NCBI GenBank assembly: GCA_030428565.1
Contig: JAUIDR010000005.1
Location: 46,188-110,187, forward strand
Direction: 5' to 3'
Length of the DNA stretch: 64,000 nt
Origin: Alphaproteobacteria bacterium
GTDB taxonomy: Bacteria > Pseudomonadota > Alphaproteobacteria > UBA7985 > JAUIBT01
A model generated the notes under the pieces. It was not told the origin of the DNA and did not search any database. It saw only the letters and a list, made by a program, of their open reading frames with translations. Shown here piece after piece: positions 50,752-59,842 of this stretch. The position numbers and the translations under genes were made by a program. Numbering within the stretch: position 1 is the first letter of the stretch; every line of letters begins with the position of its first letter.

Positions 50752-51677
50752 CGTTTTGGCCGATTGAATTCCCCGCCATGGTCGCGGCCTTGTTGGCGGC
50801 GGCGGCCTGCGGGCTGACGGGCAACCTGTTGGTTTTGCGCCGCGAAGCCATGCTGGGCGATGCCATCTCTCATATGGTACTGCCGGGCTTGGTCATTGCG
50901 GCCTGGATTGGCAGCCTGCTGTGGGGTGATATGTGGCGGCCCTTTAACTTTTTGGGTGCCGTCGTGGCCGCTGTGGCGGGCGTGGCCTTGTTGCGTTGGC
51001 TGGAGCGCCGCCAGGGCACAGAGCCGCGCGCGGCCATGGGTTTCGTCTTCACTGCTTTTTTTGCGCTTGGCGTGATCTTGCTGGAGGCCACCGGCCAGAC
51101 CAATCGGCACTTGGACGTTGAACATGCCCTATTCGGCTCGCTGGAGACACTGATTTGGATCGACCTGTTTTCTTGGCAGGATTTAGCCCGCCTTGCCAGC
51201 TACACCACCATGCCGAGCGCCCTGGCCAGCCTCAGCTTGGCGCTTGTAGCAACGTTGGTTTATTTTGCCATCAACCGGCGGCGCTTGATGGTCTGGCTGT
51301 TCGATCCAGCCTATAGTCAGACCAGTGGCTTGGCGCTGCGCGGTATGGAGCTGAGCAGCGGCTTGCTGGTGGCATTTGTTGCAATGGCCGCCTTTGAGGC
51401 GGTGGGGGCGGTTTTGGTGGTGGCCTTGTTAGTGGCACCGGCGGCGGCGGCCCATCTTTTTGCCCGCCGCTTTGCAACGCAGCTGCTGGCCTCGGTGCTG
51501 CTGGCGCTGGCTATGGCTGCGTTTGGCCTCTGGCTGGCCGATGCGCCGCTGCGCTTCGGCTGGTTGAGCGACACCTTGCCCGCCTCGGGGGCTATTGCCT
51601 TTGCGGCTGGGCTGGTCTTTATCCTCATCTTAATATCTGGCACCCTAAGGCGGCGCGTCCGCAAGACCCCTGGCTGA
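50748..51677 (+). CDS. Metal ABC transporter permease (ABC-3 type), second
   Basis: 309 residues. LRREAMLGDAISHMVLPGLV and AVGAVLVVALLVAPAAAAHL are the ABC-3 signatures. With the preceding permease it forms the heteromeric channel. Coupled to the upstream gene and 34 bases before mntR. Confidence 0.93.
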   Translation: MTFWPIEFPAMVAALLAAAACGLTGNLLVLRREAMLGDAISHMVLPGLVIAAWIGSLLWGDMWRPFNFLGAVVAAVAGVALLRWLERRQGTEPRAAMGFVFTAFFALGVILLEATGQTNRHLDVEHALFGSLETLIWIDLFSWQDLARLASYTTMPSALASLSLALVATLVYFAINRRRLMVWLFDPAYSQTSGLALRGMELSSGLLVAFVAMAAFEAVGAVLVVALLVAPAAAAHLFARRFATQLLASVLLALAMAAFGLWLADAPLRFGWLSDTLPASGAIAFAAGLVFILILISGTLRRRVRKTPG

Positions 51678-51711
51678 CCTACGATTTTAAAATCCTGCGA
51701 TCTTTGGAACC

Positions 51712-52194
51712 ATGACCCCCGCAACTTCTTCCAAGCCCATTGACCCACCGCTTTCGCCGGATGAGGGCGAGGCGACCTGCGAAATCTCCGCCCGCTTCGA
51801 TCGCACGCGCCTGGACCACAAGACCGAACTAACAGAAGACTATGTGGAGATGATCGCCGAGTTGATCGAGGCCACCGGCGAAGCCCGTGCGGCCGACCTT
51901 TCGGCGCGTTTTGGGGTCACGGCAGCGACGGTCAACAACACGATTCAGCGACTACAGCGCGATGGCCATGTCAATTCCGAGCCTTACCGTTCCATATTTC
52001 TGACGGACAAAGGGCGCGACCTGGCCGAGGCTTGTAAGCGACGGCACGATGTTGTGGAGTCCTTTTTGTTGTCCTTGGGGGTGCCCGACGAAGTGGCCCG
52101 CCTGGACGCGGAAGGCATAGAACACCACTGTAGCCAAGCTACCTTGGAGGCCATGCAGCGCCATTTGTCCCAAGTTGAAGCCAAAAAAGAGTGA
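51712..52194 (+). CDS. mntR: DtxR-family manganese regulator MntR
   Basis: 160 residues. Winged HTH at ~45-100 (IAELIEATGEARAADLSARF, VTAATVNNTIQRLQRDGHV, FLTDKGRDLAEACKRRHDVV), then the dimerisation/metal domain with EGIEHHCSQATLEAM; no SH3-like third domain, as in MntR. It should bind Mn2+ and repress the operon at the 47706-47727 box. Encoded last in the operon it controls, the same order as the Treponema tro operon (troABCD-troR). Confidence 0.92.
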   Translation: MTPATSSKPIDPPLSPDEGEATCEISARFDRTRLDHKTELTEDYVEMIAELIEATGEARAADLSARFGVTAATVNNTIQRLQRDGHVNSEPYRSIFLTDKGRDLAEACKRRHDVVESFLLSLGVPDEVARLDAEGIEHHCSQATLEAMQRHLSQVEAKKE

Positions 52195-52278
52195 TTAGAA
52201 ACCAAAGCGAAACAGGATCAGCACGCTGCTGCCATGTTTGTCGCCTAGGGCTGAGGTCACATAATACTAAAAAGGAGC

Positions 52279-54198
52279 ATGTCCGTGCGCGTCAATCCTA
52301 ACAAACCTTGCTTTGGGCCCCTTACCCGTTCTGCCTTCCGTCCCGCTTGGTATCTCGCCTCTGCGGGTCTTTTTATGGGTGTCTCGGCCCTGGCTCTATC
52401 CTCTGGCGCCGCTCTAGCACTGACGGCGGACGAGCTGCGCGAAGATGTTGTCAGCTCAATGGATCTGCCGTTTGGTCTGTCGATGATAAGCGGGGTCAAA
52501 GGGGCTGAGGTCTCGGTATCCGGCGAAGGCCCGTTTGATGTCACCATTCAGGGCGGCTCAATCGCGGGCCAGGCACTGCCGACGCTGCACTATAGCGTGA
52601 CCGAGATCAGCGGTGATACCTGGCGCATCAGCGATGCAAAATTTGACGGCCCGTTGGAGTTCAAGGTTGAGGATCTGCCGATTAGCATCGACGGCAGCCA
52701 ATGGAACGGTACCTGGTCGCGGAGTCAGCAAGACTACATCGACGGCCATTTTATCATCGGCGGCTTTGGTCTGCGCTTGGGCTCGGCCTTCGAGCTAGAC
52801 TTCGGCGGTATTGAAATCATCAGCGAGCCCTACGATGCGCTGACCAAAAAGCAGGCCGGTGAATTGATCATGAAGCCCTTCAGCTTTTTGGTCGACGGCA
52901 ACGCTGAGGGCTCGGACCTACCCGCGGACATGTCCCAGTCTATGGAAATGGGCGAGGCCAGCTATCGCTACCTTGTCGAACTGGACGGCCCTTTGGGCAA
53001 TTTCGCGCCCTACCAGACCATCGCTGATGCTTTTGTTTTTGGCCCACAGTTGGGCGAAGATGCGGAACTGCGCAAAGCTTGGCTCTTGGACTTGGTGGAC
53101 GTTTTGACGAGTGACTATCGCTCGATTAAAGGCAGTGTTAAGGCGGGCGAGTCTCGGCAAGCCGTCACCAGCCCTGACGTGAATATGGAAGTCGTCAGTG
53201 GCGCTCAATATGGCGACCTCAGCTTTACCAATGTCGATGGTATGGTCAATGGCAGCATGGAAAACCAGGCTGATAGCACGGTCGTCCGCGTAACGTCAGA
53301 AGAAGATCCCGTCGTCAACGGCGAAGCACTGATCGGTAGTGTCACTAGTACGGTTGCCATTCATGATATGGACATGGCGCTGTTGGAAGCCGCGCTAGTT
53401 CGCCTGGTTGAGACCGGTTATGAAAACCCAATGGCGGTTGACTTCAAGGCCTTTGAAGATCTGATCGCTGCTCTGGGCGGCTCCAAGTTGGACGCCAGCG
53501 TCAATGATGTCGAAGTTACCAGCAATGCTATGGGCCCCCTGTTTACCTTGGGCGCGCTGAGCTATGCTTTGGAGCTGGGTATTCCAACCGACAAGCTGGT
53601 ACGCACGGGTCTAGCGCTTGGTCTGGAAGACCTGCAAACGCCCATCGTTTCGGGTATGACTGGTCTGCCCGAGAGCGTCCTACCCAACGATGTAAAGCTT
53701 GGGGTTAGCTTTGATTATCCCGCGCTCAGCTTGTTCGCGACCGATATCGGCATGGATCGCGTCGTACAGATTTCTCTATCGAGCGACGACGGCGATGAAG
53801 CCATGGAGACTCTGATGCCCGAGCTAGCGGAGGTCATCCGTCAAAACGCGCTGGGGATTAATCTGGATTTGGGCCTAAAAAGCCAAGACTATGACGTCGC
53901 CCTGACAGGACGTATGGATGTCGAGGTACTAGCCGAGGATGATCCGGCAGCCGCCATCTTCCCCGCCAAAGCCACGGCCCATATCGAAGTGACCGGCTTT
54001 GATGGCCTGATGGCCCGCATGCAGCAGTTGGTCGGCGAGACCGAAAACCCGGAAATCCAGGGCGGTATTTCCGGCATGTTGCTGGGCCTGGGAATGGCGC
54101 GCGGCATGGCCAAACCCGACGGCGACAAGCTGATCTATGACATCGTTCTAGATCCAGCCGGTGAGAGCAGCATCAACGATATTCCATTGCCGCAATAA
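52279..54198 (+). CDS. Large secreted protein of unknown function
   Basis: 639 residues, not confidently recognised. Residues 1-~48 are a signal peptide (YLASAGLFMGVSALALSSGA, cleavage near ALA/LTADE). The mature part is acidic and rich in beta-strand-like alternation (VSVSGEGPFDVTIQGGSIAG, YDVALTGRMDVEVLAED), some resemblance to alphaproteobacterial DUF2125-like periplasmic proteins. Four Gly/Met-rich helices near the C-terminus (GGISGMLLGLGMARGMA). AAAGGAG is only one base before ATG 52279 but seven before GTG 52285 (third codon), so translation may start at the GTG. Follows mntR by 84 bases; own terminator downstream. Confidence 0.75.
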   Translation: MSVRVNPNKPCFGPLTRSAFRPAWYLASAGLFMGVSALALSSGAALALTADELREDVVSSMDLPFGLSMISGVKGAEVSVSGEGPFDVTIQGGSIAGQALPTLHYSVTEISGDTWRISDAKFDGPLEFKVEDLPISIDGSQWNGTWSRSQQDYIDGHFIIGGFGLRLGSAFELDFGGIEIISEPYDALTKKQAGELIMKPFSFLVDGNAEGSDLPADMSQSMEMGEASYRYLVELDGPLGNFAPYQTIADAFVFGPQLGEDAELRKAWLLDLVDVLTSDYRSIKGSVKAGESRQAVTSPDVNMEVVSGAQYGDLSFTNVDGMVNGSMENQADSTVVRVTSEEDPVVNGEALIGSVTSTVAIHDMDMALLEAALVRLVETGYENPMAVDFKAFEDLIAALGGSKLDASVNDVEVTSNAMGPLFTLGALSYALELGIPTDKLVRTGLALGLEDLQTPIVSGMTGLPESVLPNDVKLGVSFDYPALSLFATDIGMDRVVQISLSSDDGDEAMETLMPELAEVIRQNALGINLDLGLKSQDYDVALTGRMDVEVLAEDDPAAAIFPAKATAHIEVTGFDGLMARMQQLVGETENPEIQGGISGMLLGLGMARGMAKPDGDKLIYDIVLDPAGESSINDIPLPQ

Positions 54199-54263
54199 TC
54201 GCTCACCATCCAGCGCTACACCTGAGCGCGCGACATATGGCTTGCATGGCTGACACAAAAAAT

Positions 54264-54289
54264 GGCGGGCCCGGCGGCTCGCCTTTTTT
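54264..54289 (+). terminator. Rho-independent terminator after the secreted protein
   Basis: GGCGGGC (54264-54270) pairs with GCTCGCC (54277-54283, one G-T) across a six-base loop and is followed by six T. Confidence 0.85.
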
Positions 54290-54291
54290 AG

Positions 54292-54351
54292 TTGGTGCCG
54301 GTTTTGTTGGTGCTAGTTTTATTGGTACCAGTTCTATTGGCACCAGGGCTG
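54292..54351. repeat. 15-bp tandem repeat
   Basis: Units at 54292, 54307, 54322 and 54337 (TTGGTGCTAGTTTTA type), noncoding, immediately after the terminator. Confidence 0.85.
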
Positions 54352-54424
54352 CAGCCCCATTAGGGCTTCAGTTGGACCCGACTAGCACCACCTGAGCAAC
54401 CGCCTTTGGTCGCTCGGGCGTCTG

Positions 54425-54533
54425 GCTAGCGCAAGCCGCGATCAAGCGGCAACACGAGTGAGCATGGACTTGCGTTAGAAATCAGTCCGCTAGAGAGGAT
54501 AGGCTGTTGCTACACCAGCGCCCGACGCTCTAG
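54425..54533 (-). repeat. Dispersed stop-codon element, copy B
   Basis: Read on the minus strand it starts CTAGAGCGTCGGGCGCTGG at 54533 and supplies the hemF stop TAG (54532-54530). It continues GTGTAGCAACAGCC, TCTCTAGCGGACTG, AACGCAAGTCC (near 54475-54465), GTGTTGCC and CGCGGCTTGCGC, co-linear with copy A. Confidence 0.85.
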
Positions 54534-55456
54534 CCAATCTCGCCGCTGATATCCGATAGGGGCGAGGGCCATTTGACCACCGGCGGCATGGACATCAAGA
54601 TGGCGTCGATATTGCCGCCTGTCTTGAGACCGAACAGTGTACCGCGATCGTGCAACAGGTTGTATTCGACATAGCGGCCACGGCGCACGAGCTGATGCTC
54701 GCGATCGTCTTCGGTCCAGGGCTTGTTCATATGCTGGCGCACGATGGGCTCATAGCTGGACAGGAAGGCGCGACCGACATCTTGGTTGAAGGCAAAATCG
54801 GCTTCCCAGTCGCCTGTGTTGTGCTGGTCATAGAAGATGCCACCGATGCCGCGCGGCTCCTTGCGATGGTGCAAGAAGAAGTAGTCATCGCACCACTTTT
54901 TGAATTTGGGATAGTAGGCCTCATCGTGACGGTCGCAGGCGGCTTGCAGGCCCGCGTGGAAAGCCCGGCTGTCTTCTTCGCGAATGCGCATGGGTGTGAG
55001 GTCGGCGCCGCCGCCAAACCAGCCCTGTGTGGTGACGATCATGCGCGTGTTCATGTGCACCGCTGGCACGAGCGGCGACTGCATGTGCGCCACCAGCGAG
55101 ACGCCAGAAGCCCAAAAGCGGGGGTCTTCCTTGGCGCCGGGGATGCTGGCCGCGAACTCGGGTGAGAACGTGCCTTCGACGACGGAGATGTTGACGCCGA
55201 CCTTCTCGAAGACGCGGCCTTCCATGATGGACATGGTGCCGCCGCCGCCCTGGGTGCCGTCTTTGGTCGGGCGCCTCCAGGTCTTGCGTTGAAAGCTGCC
55301 CGCCTCTGTGCGGGTGGGGCCAGGGTTGGTCTGTGGGGCCTCCAAGTCCTGCTCGATGGCCTCGAAAGCGGCGCAGATATCGTCGCGTAATTGCTCGAAC
55401 CAAGCCGCGGCGCGGGTCTTTCTTTCTTGCCAAACGGGATCGCTGTGCAGGTCCAT
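54530..55456 (-). CDS. hemF: Oxygen-dependent coproporphyrinogen III oxidase
   Basis: 308 residues, full length. HemF decarboxylates coproporphyrinogen III to protoporphyrinogen IX using O2. Diagnostic motifs: [44 protein letters not shown] (parts), GIGGIFYD, and [20 protein letters not shown]. Start ATG 55456 with AGGAG nine bases upstream; a TTG one codon earlier is unlikely. The last codons run straight into the dispersed element, which provides the stop. Confidence 0.96.
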   Translation of the reverse strand: MDLHSDPVWQERKTRAAAWFEQLRDDICAAFEAIEQDLEAPQTNPGPTRTEAGSFQRKTWRRPTKDGTQGGGGTMSIMEGRVFEKVGVNISVVEGTFSPEFAASIPGAKEDPRFWASGVSLVAHMQSPLVPAVHMNTRMIVTTQGWFGGGADLTPMRIREEDSRAFHAGLQAACDRHDEAYYPKFKKWCDDYFFLHHRKEPRGIGGIFYDQHNTGDWEADFAFNQDVGRAFLSSYEPIVRQHMNKPWTEDDREHQLVRRGRYVEYNLLHDRGTLFGLKTGGNIDAILMSMPPVVKWPSPLSDISGEIG

Positions 55457-55692
55457 CAAGGGGGACTCCTAAATAAAGCAGAGTAGGGACGGCGCCCATT
55501 GGACTGCAAATCCGCCGCCAAGGCCAGGGGCCAAGCCAAGTCGCGCCCTAATGTCGCTGGCGATCGCGCAAGGGTCACACGCCAAGGCCAGGGGCCGTTT
55601 GGGCCTAGGCCAGGGGCCGCGAAGGCCTAAGCCAGGGGCCGCGAAGGCCTAAGCCAGGGGCCGCGAAGGCCTAAGCCAGGGGCCGCGAAGGC
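55457..55692. other. Spacer between hemF and the VOC gene, mostly repeat
   Basis: 236 bases. AGGCCAGGGGCC-type blocks already appear from about 55520, and a clean 22-bp array begins at 55610. No gene. Confidence 0.6.
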
Positions 55693-55709
55693 CTAAGCCA
55701 GGGGCCGCG
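55610..55709 (-). repeat. 22-bp tandem repeat carrying the VOC stop codon
   Basis: Four nearly perfect units at 55610, 55632, 55654 and 55676 (CCAGGGGCCGCGAAGGCCTA AG, written in two parts) and a partial fifth to 55709. The VOC stop TAG (55695-55693) is in the unit nearest the gene. Confidence 0.92.
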
Positions 55710-56145
55710 AGGGCACCCAAGCATAGCCGTCATAGTCCAGAATATAGGCTTCGCGCAGACCGTGCGGCTTGTCGCTGGGCTCCTGCAACAGGGTCAGAGC
55801 CTCGCGCTGGTCTTTGGGCAGCTTGGCCAGCGCCTCGACCGCCTGCTCGGGGTCGCTGTCGTAGAGGCGAATCTCGAGTCCTGCACCGCGCGGGGCTGCT
55901 TCGGGCAGCAGGCCAAGCAGCGGGTTGGCGCCATAGGTGGTGTCGGCGTGGAGCTGGAAGACCTGCCGCTTATCTTCGCTGCCGTAGGTCATGATGGCAA
56001 AATCTGCGCTGAGGCGGTGGGCTTGCATGGCGAACACGTCCTGCAAGAAAGCCGCACTGCGCTGCACATCGCGCACGACCAGATTTAGGCCCAGGCCGCG
56101 TAGGCTGGCCCCGAAATCTGCGGCGCTGATCGTTTCAAAATCCAT
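55693..56145 (-). CDS. VOC-fold (glyoxalase/dioxygenase superfamily) protein
   Basis: 150 residues from ATG 56145. Vicinal-oxygen-chelate repeat pattern: LGLNLVVRDVQRSAAFLQDV near 15-35, FAIMTYGSEDKRQVFQLHAD, GAGLEIRLYDSDPEQAVEAL, and ILDYDGYAWVPSRPLA at the end. Canonical metal ligands are not all present, so enzyme activity is unsure. The in-frame start 56199 is less likely than MDFETISA. Lies between hemF and trmL on the same strand. Confidence 0.82.
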   Translation of the reverse strand: MDFETISAADFGASLRGLGLNLVVRDVQRSAAFLQDVFAMQAHRLSADFAIMTYGSEDKRQVFQLHADTTYGANPLLGLLPEAAPRGAGLEIRLYDSDPEQAVEALAKLPKDQREALTLLQEPSDKPHGLREAYILDYDGYAWVPSRPLA

Positions 56146-56220
56146 GTTTGTGGGCTTTCCTGGCCGAAGGCTGAGGACGACGCCTAAAGCACTCCCCAAC
56201 TTGCTACTTGGTCTAACTTT

Positions 56221-56694
56221 CTAGTTCACTTCTGGCCAGTCGAGTTGGCGCAGGGCCTCGGCGGCCAGAATACCCGCGGACATGGCGACATTCAACGAAC
56301 GCTGACCGGCGCGCATCGGAATGCGAATGCGCAGGTCGGCCGCCTCAACAACCGCATCGGGCACGCCCGCCGATTCGCGACCCATAAGGATGACATCGCC
56401 CGGCAGAAAGCGGGCCTGACCCAGGGGTTGACTGGCTTTCGTCGTGGCCAGCACCAAGCGCCCGACGTTGGCCTCCAAAAAGGCGGTCCAGGAGGCATGG
56501 CGGCGGTAGTCTAGGCCTTCAGTATAGTCAAGGCCCGCCTTACGGATGCGGCGATCGTCGAGCAAGAATCCGCAAGGCTCGATAATGTGCAAATCGAGAC
56601 CAAAGCAGGCGCTGAGCCGCATGATAGCGCCGGTGTTCTGTGGAATGTCGGGTTGGAAGAGCGCAATAGACAGAGGTTTGGGCACAGTATTCAT
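56221..56694 (-). CDS. trmL: tRNA (cytidine/uridine-34-2'-O)-methyltransferase
   Basis: 157 residues, SPOUT fold. IALFQPDIPQNTGAIMRLSA, DVILMGRESAGVPD, IRIPMRAGQRSLNVAMSAGI are the SpoU/TrmL motifs and form the knotted SAM site. TrmL methylates the wobble ribose of tRNA-Leu species. ATG 56694; divergent from petA. Confidence 0.95.
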   Translation of the reverse strand: MNTVPKPLSIALFQPDIPQNTGAIMRLSACFGLDLHIIEPCGFLLDDRRIRKAGLDYTEGLDYRRHASWTAFLEANVGRLVLATTKASQPLGQARFLPGDVILMGRESAGVPDAVVEAADLRIRIPMRAGQRSLNVAMSAGILAAEALRQLDWPEVN

Positions 56695-56831
56695 TCAATG
56701 TTTTGAATATTATGAGGCAGCCGGTCGCAGGTCTGGCTTTGGTTTCTGGCTTGCAAGGGGCGGGATGACAGAAAACTGTGGGTTAGGCCGTTCGGAACGG
56801 CACTTTGCGTCACTATGTCTCCCAATTGGCC

Positions 56832-56862
56832 TTGCGGCAACCGCCCGACATGGGGTTATAGA
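56832..56862 (+). promoter_or_regulatory. Possible petABC promoter
   Basis: TTGCGG (56832-56837), 19-base spacer, TATAGA (56857-56862), about 80 bases before petA. The spacing is long and the -35 weak. Confidence 0.35.
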
Positions 56863-56940
56863 GGAGCCTAAGTCAAAACCTGTATTTTGCCTCCAGGGGA
56901 CGAGCGTCGGGCTCGGGCCTTTGGTTTAGAGGAAGAGAGC

Positions 56941-57477
56941 ATGGCCGAACAAGTACAAGACGAATCAAAACGCGATTTTCTCGCGCTCAGTGCCTATGTC
57001 ACCCTGGGCGTTGGTACCGTTGCCGGTACATTGGGCATTTTAAACTCACTGACCCCTTCGGCCGATGTCTTGGCCTTGGCGTCGATCGAAGTAGACGTTG
57101 CATCGCTGGCACCCGGCCAGGCCATTACGGTCATGTGGCGCGGCAAGCCCGTCTTCATCCGCCGCCGCACGCCTGAGCAGATCGATGACGCACGCGGTGT
57201 CGCGCTGAGCGCCTTGAAGGATCCGCAGACCGATGCGGAGCGCACGGTTGAAGGTAAAGAAGAATACCTGGTGGTGGTTGGTGTATGCACCCACTTGGGC
57301 TGTATCCCCAAAGGCCAAAAAGAAGCCGACGTCCGCGGCGATTTCGGCGGTTGGTATTGCCCCTGCCACGGCTCGCACTACGACATCTCTGGCCGTATCC
57401 GCAAAGGCCCCGCTCCGCTGAACTTGCCGGTGCCCGAGTATGAATTCTTGTCAGACACCAACATTAAGATCGGCTAA
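56941..57477 (+). CDS. petA: Ubiquinol-cytochrome c reductase Rieske iron-sulfur subunit
   Basis: 178 residues from ATG 56941, GAGGAAGAG upstream; the longer in-frame start 56887 is rejected. The N-terminal segment [20 protein letters not shown] is a twin-Arg-lacking membrane anchor. Cluster ligands C116, H118, C140, H143 and disulfide C121-C142 in CTHLGC and CPCHGSHYD. Transfers electrons from ubiquinol to cytochrome c1. First gene of petABC. Confidence 0.97.
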   Translation: MAEQVQDESKRDFLALSAYVTLGVGTVAGTLGILNSLTPSADVLALASIEVDVASLAPGQAITVMWRGKPVFIRRRTPEQIDDARGVALSALKDPQTDAERTVEGKEEYLVVVGVCTHLGCIPKGQKEADVRGDFGGWYCPCHGSHYDISGRIRKGPAPLNLPVPEYEFLSDTNIKIG

Positions 57478-57491
57478 AGGAAAAACAATCC

Positions 57492-58742
57492 ATGTCACAA
57501 GCCAACCAATATAAGGGCTTTGCAGGCTGGCTGGAAAAGCGCCTGCCAATCATTTCGCCCGCTGATCACTTTTTTAACCACTACCCGACGCCGCGTAACC
57601 TGAACTACTTCTGGAACTTCGGCGCGATCGCGGGCCTGTTGATGGGTCTGATGATCCTGACCGGCCTGATCCTGGCCATGCAATACACCCCGTCAACGCT
57701 GCACGCCTTTGATTCGGTCGAGCGCATCATGCGCGACGTGAACTATGGCTGGTTGCTGCGTTACCTGCACATGAACGGCGCGTCATTCTTCTTCATCGCC
57801 GTCTACATTCACATTTTCCGCGGCGTCTACTACGGCTCCTACAAGGGCGAGCGTGAAGTGCTGTGGATCTTGGGCATTGTGATTTTGGTCTTGATGATGG
57901 CCATTGCCTTCATGGGATACTCACTGGTCTGGGGTAACATGTCTTTCTGGGGCGTGACCGTAATTACCAACCTGTTCTCGGCCATTCCGGTCGTTGGCGA
58001 TACGCTGGTGACTTGGCTCTGGGGTGGTTTCTCGGTCGATAATCCGACTTTGAACCGCTTCTTCGTGCTGCACTTCGCGCTGCCCTTCGTGCTGCTGGCT
58101 GTTGTTGGCTTGCACGTTCTGGCGCTGCACCAGGTTGGTTCAAACAACCCCTTGGGCATCGACATGAAGGGTCCGCAGGACACCATGTCTTTCCACCCTT
58201 ACTTCACCATGGAAAAACTGTTCTTCATCGGCCTTTTCTTCACCATTTATTTCTTGGTCGTCTTCTTTGCCCCCAACATGCTGGGCGAAGCCATCAACTA
58301 TGAGCCTGCCAACCCGCTGTCTACGCCTGAGCACATCGTGCCCGAATGGTACTTCCTGCCCTTCTACGCGATTTTGCGCTCGATCCCTGACAAGCTGGGT
58401 GGCGTTATCGCGATGGGCGGTGCCATTGTTGCCCTGGGTCTGTTGCCTTGGCTGGATCGCTCGCCGATCCGCTCTGCACGCTTCCGCCCGGTCTTCCAGA
58501 TCATGGTCTTCGTGTTCGTCATCGCTTGTATCATTCTGGGCTTTGTCGGCGCGCAGGTGCCCGCCGATGCCTTCCAGATCTATGGCGTCCAGGTATTTGG
58601 TTCGCTGAGCGTCCTGCGCACCGGCCAAATCTTCACCGCAATTTACTTCGGATTCTTTGTTCTGCTGCCCTTCGTGCCTCTGTTCGAGCGTCCTCGCAAG
58701 ATGCCGCGCTCGATCGCAGAAGCTATCGACGGCCATGCTTGA
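57492..58742 (+). CDS. petB: Cytochrome b of the bc1 complex
   Basis: 416 residues, eight-helix cytochrome b. Haem-binding His are in [20 protein letters not shown] and [12 protein letters not shown]...GLHVLALH; the Qo-site PEWY is present in [13 protein letters not shown]. Carries the two quinone sites of complex III. ATG 57492, 14 bases after petA. Confidence 0.98.
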   Translation: MSQANQYKGFAGWLEKRLPIISPADHFFNHYPTPRNLNYFWNFGAIAGLLMGLMILTGLILAMQYTPSTLHAFDSVERIMRDVNYGWLLRYLHMNGASFFFIAVYIHIFRGVYYGSYKGEREVLWILGIVILVLMMAIAFMGYSLVWGNMSFWGVTVITNLFSAIPVVGDTLVTWLWGGFSVDNPTLNRFFVLHFALPFVLLAVVGLHVLALHQVGSNNPLGIDMKGPQDTMSFHPYFTMEKLFFIGLFFTIYFLVVFFAPNMLGEAINYEPANPLSTPEHIVPEWYFLPFYAILRSIPDKLGGVIAMGGAIVALGLLPWLDRSPIRSARFRPVFQIMVFVFVIACIILGFVGAQVPADAFQIYGVQVFGSLSVLRTGQIFTAIYFGFFVLLPFVPLFERPRKMPRSIAEAIDGHA

Positions 58743-58775
58743 GCGCGAACCCTGCAGACATAAGGAAAACAAACC

Positions 58776-59612
58776 ATGCGATTGATGAAAATCATCCCCG
58801 CTGCGCTGCTGGGCCTGACCTTGGTCGGTGGCGCAAGCACGGCGGCTCTGGCTTCGGGCGACGGCGCCGAGCTGAAGCACCAACACTGGCACTTCCAAGG
58901 CTTCTTTGGCCAATATGACAAGGCGGCCGCTCTGCGCGGTTTCCAGATCTTTGAAGAAGTCTGTTCAGCCTGTCACGCCGCCAAGTACCTGCGCTTTCGT
59001 GATCTGGAGGCACTGGGCCTCAGCAAGGATCAGGTCAAGGCGGTTGCGGCTAAATACGAAGTCGATGCCGAGCCCAACGACGATGGTATGACGTACGACG
59101 ACGACGGCGAGCGCTTGAAGCGCACGGCCTTGCAGTCAGATGTCTTCCCGGCACCCTTCCCCAATGAAAAGGCCGCTGCGTCTATTCACGGTGTGGCGCC
59201 GCCGGATCTGTCCCTGTTGGCCAAATCACGTGAAGGTGGCGCGGACTACATCTATTCCTTGCTGACCTCTTACGTTGACGCTGAGCACCTCACCGAAGAG
59301 CAGGCCAAAAAGGCTGGTGATCTCAACTACAACGCTGTGTTCCCGGGCAATGTCATCGCGATGGCGGCACCCTTGAGCGACGAGAGCGTGGAATACGTCG
59401 ACGGCACTGAGCCGACCCTTGAGCAACACGCCAAGGATGTCGCTGAGTTCTTGATGTGGGTCGCCGAACCCAACTTGGATTCGCGTAAGCGTATGGGCTG
59501 GGCGGTTCTGTTGTTCATGATCGTCTTCACCATTCTGGCTTATCTGGCCTACCGCCGCGTACACGCTCGCGTACACGAAGAGCCCGCAAATGGCCCCTGG
59601 CCGCTGCACTAA
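58776..59612 (+). CDS. petC: Cytochrome c1
   Basis: 278 residues. Signal peptide 1-~27 (IIPAALLGLTLVGGASTAAL), haem attachment C63-S-A-C66-H67 (VCSACHAAKYLRFRDL), likely axial Met in VIAMAAPL near 195, and a C-terminal membrane anchor (WAVLLFMIVFTILAYLAYRR). Passes electrons to soluble cytochrome c. TAAGGA upstream of ATG 58776. Last gene of the operon; terminator follows. Confidence 0.97.
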   Translation: MRLMKIIPAALLGLTLVGGASTAALASGDGAELKHQHWHFQGFFGQYDKAAALRGFQIFEEVCSACHAAKYLRFRDLEALGLSKDQVKAVAAKYEVDAEPNDDGMTYDDDGERLKRTALQSDVFPAPFPNEKAAASIHGVAPPDLSLLAKSREGGADYIYSLLTSYVDAEHLTEEQAKKAGDLNYNAVFPGNVIAMAAPLSDESVEYVDGTEPTLEQHAKDVAEFLMWVAEPNLDSRKRMGWAVLLFMIVFTILAYLAYRRVHARVHEEPANGPWPLH

Positions 59613-59674
59613 GCAGTGCCTTTAACGGCTGCGGCGCAAGCGTTCTCTGCTTGGCGCCTCATGAGACAAGAAAG

Positions 59675-59703
59675 CCCTCGTACCATCGGTGCGGGGGTTT
59701 TTT
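59675..59703 (+). terminator. Rho-independent terminator of petABC
   Basis: CCCTCGTACC (59675-59684) pairs with GGTGCGGGGG (59688-59697, two G-T) across a three-base loop, followed by six T. Confidence 0.9.
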
Positions 59704-59842
59704 GTTGCGTTATTTTGCGCTCAGCAAACCGAAGGCGTGACGCTAGCAGATAAATCGGCCCGCAAGTTGGTCTGTTTTGCGCAAGTGGTGCCCCTGTGCC
59801 TGGCATAAGACTGGCTCAACACCCTTTGTATGGAGCCGCACC

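Noticed and set aside
56546..56929. Plus-strand frame between trmL and petA
   Set aside because: Overlaps trmL in antisense and has no ribosome site; the region is better read as the petABC upstream region.
59780..59842. Sigma-54-like promoter TGGCAT-N5-TGGCT before the oxygenase gene
   Set aside because: The -12 element lacks the invariant TTGC core; too weak to report as a site.
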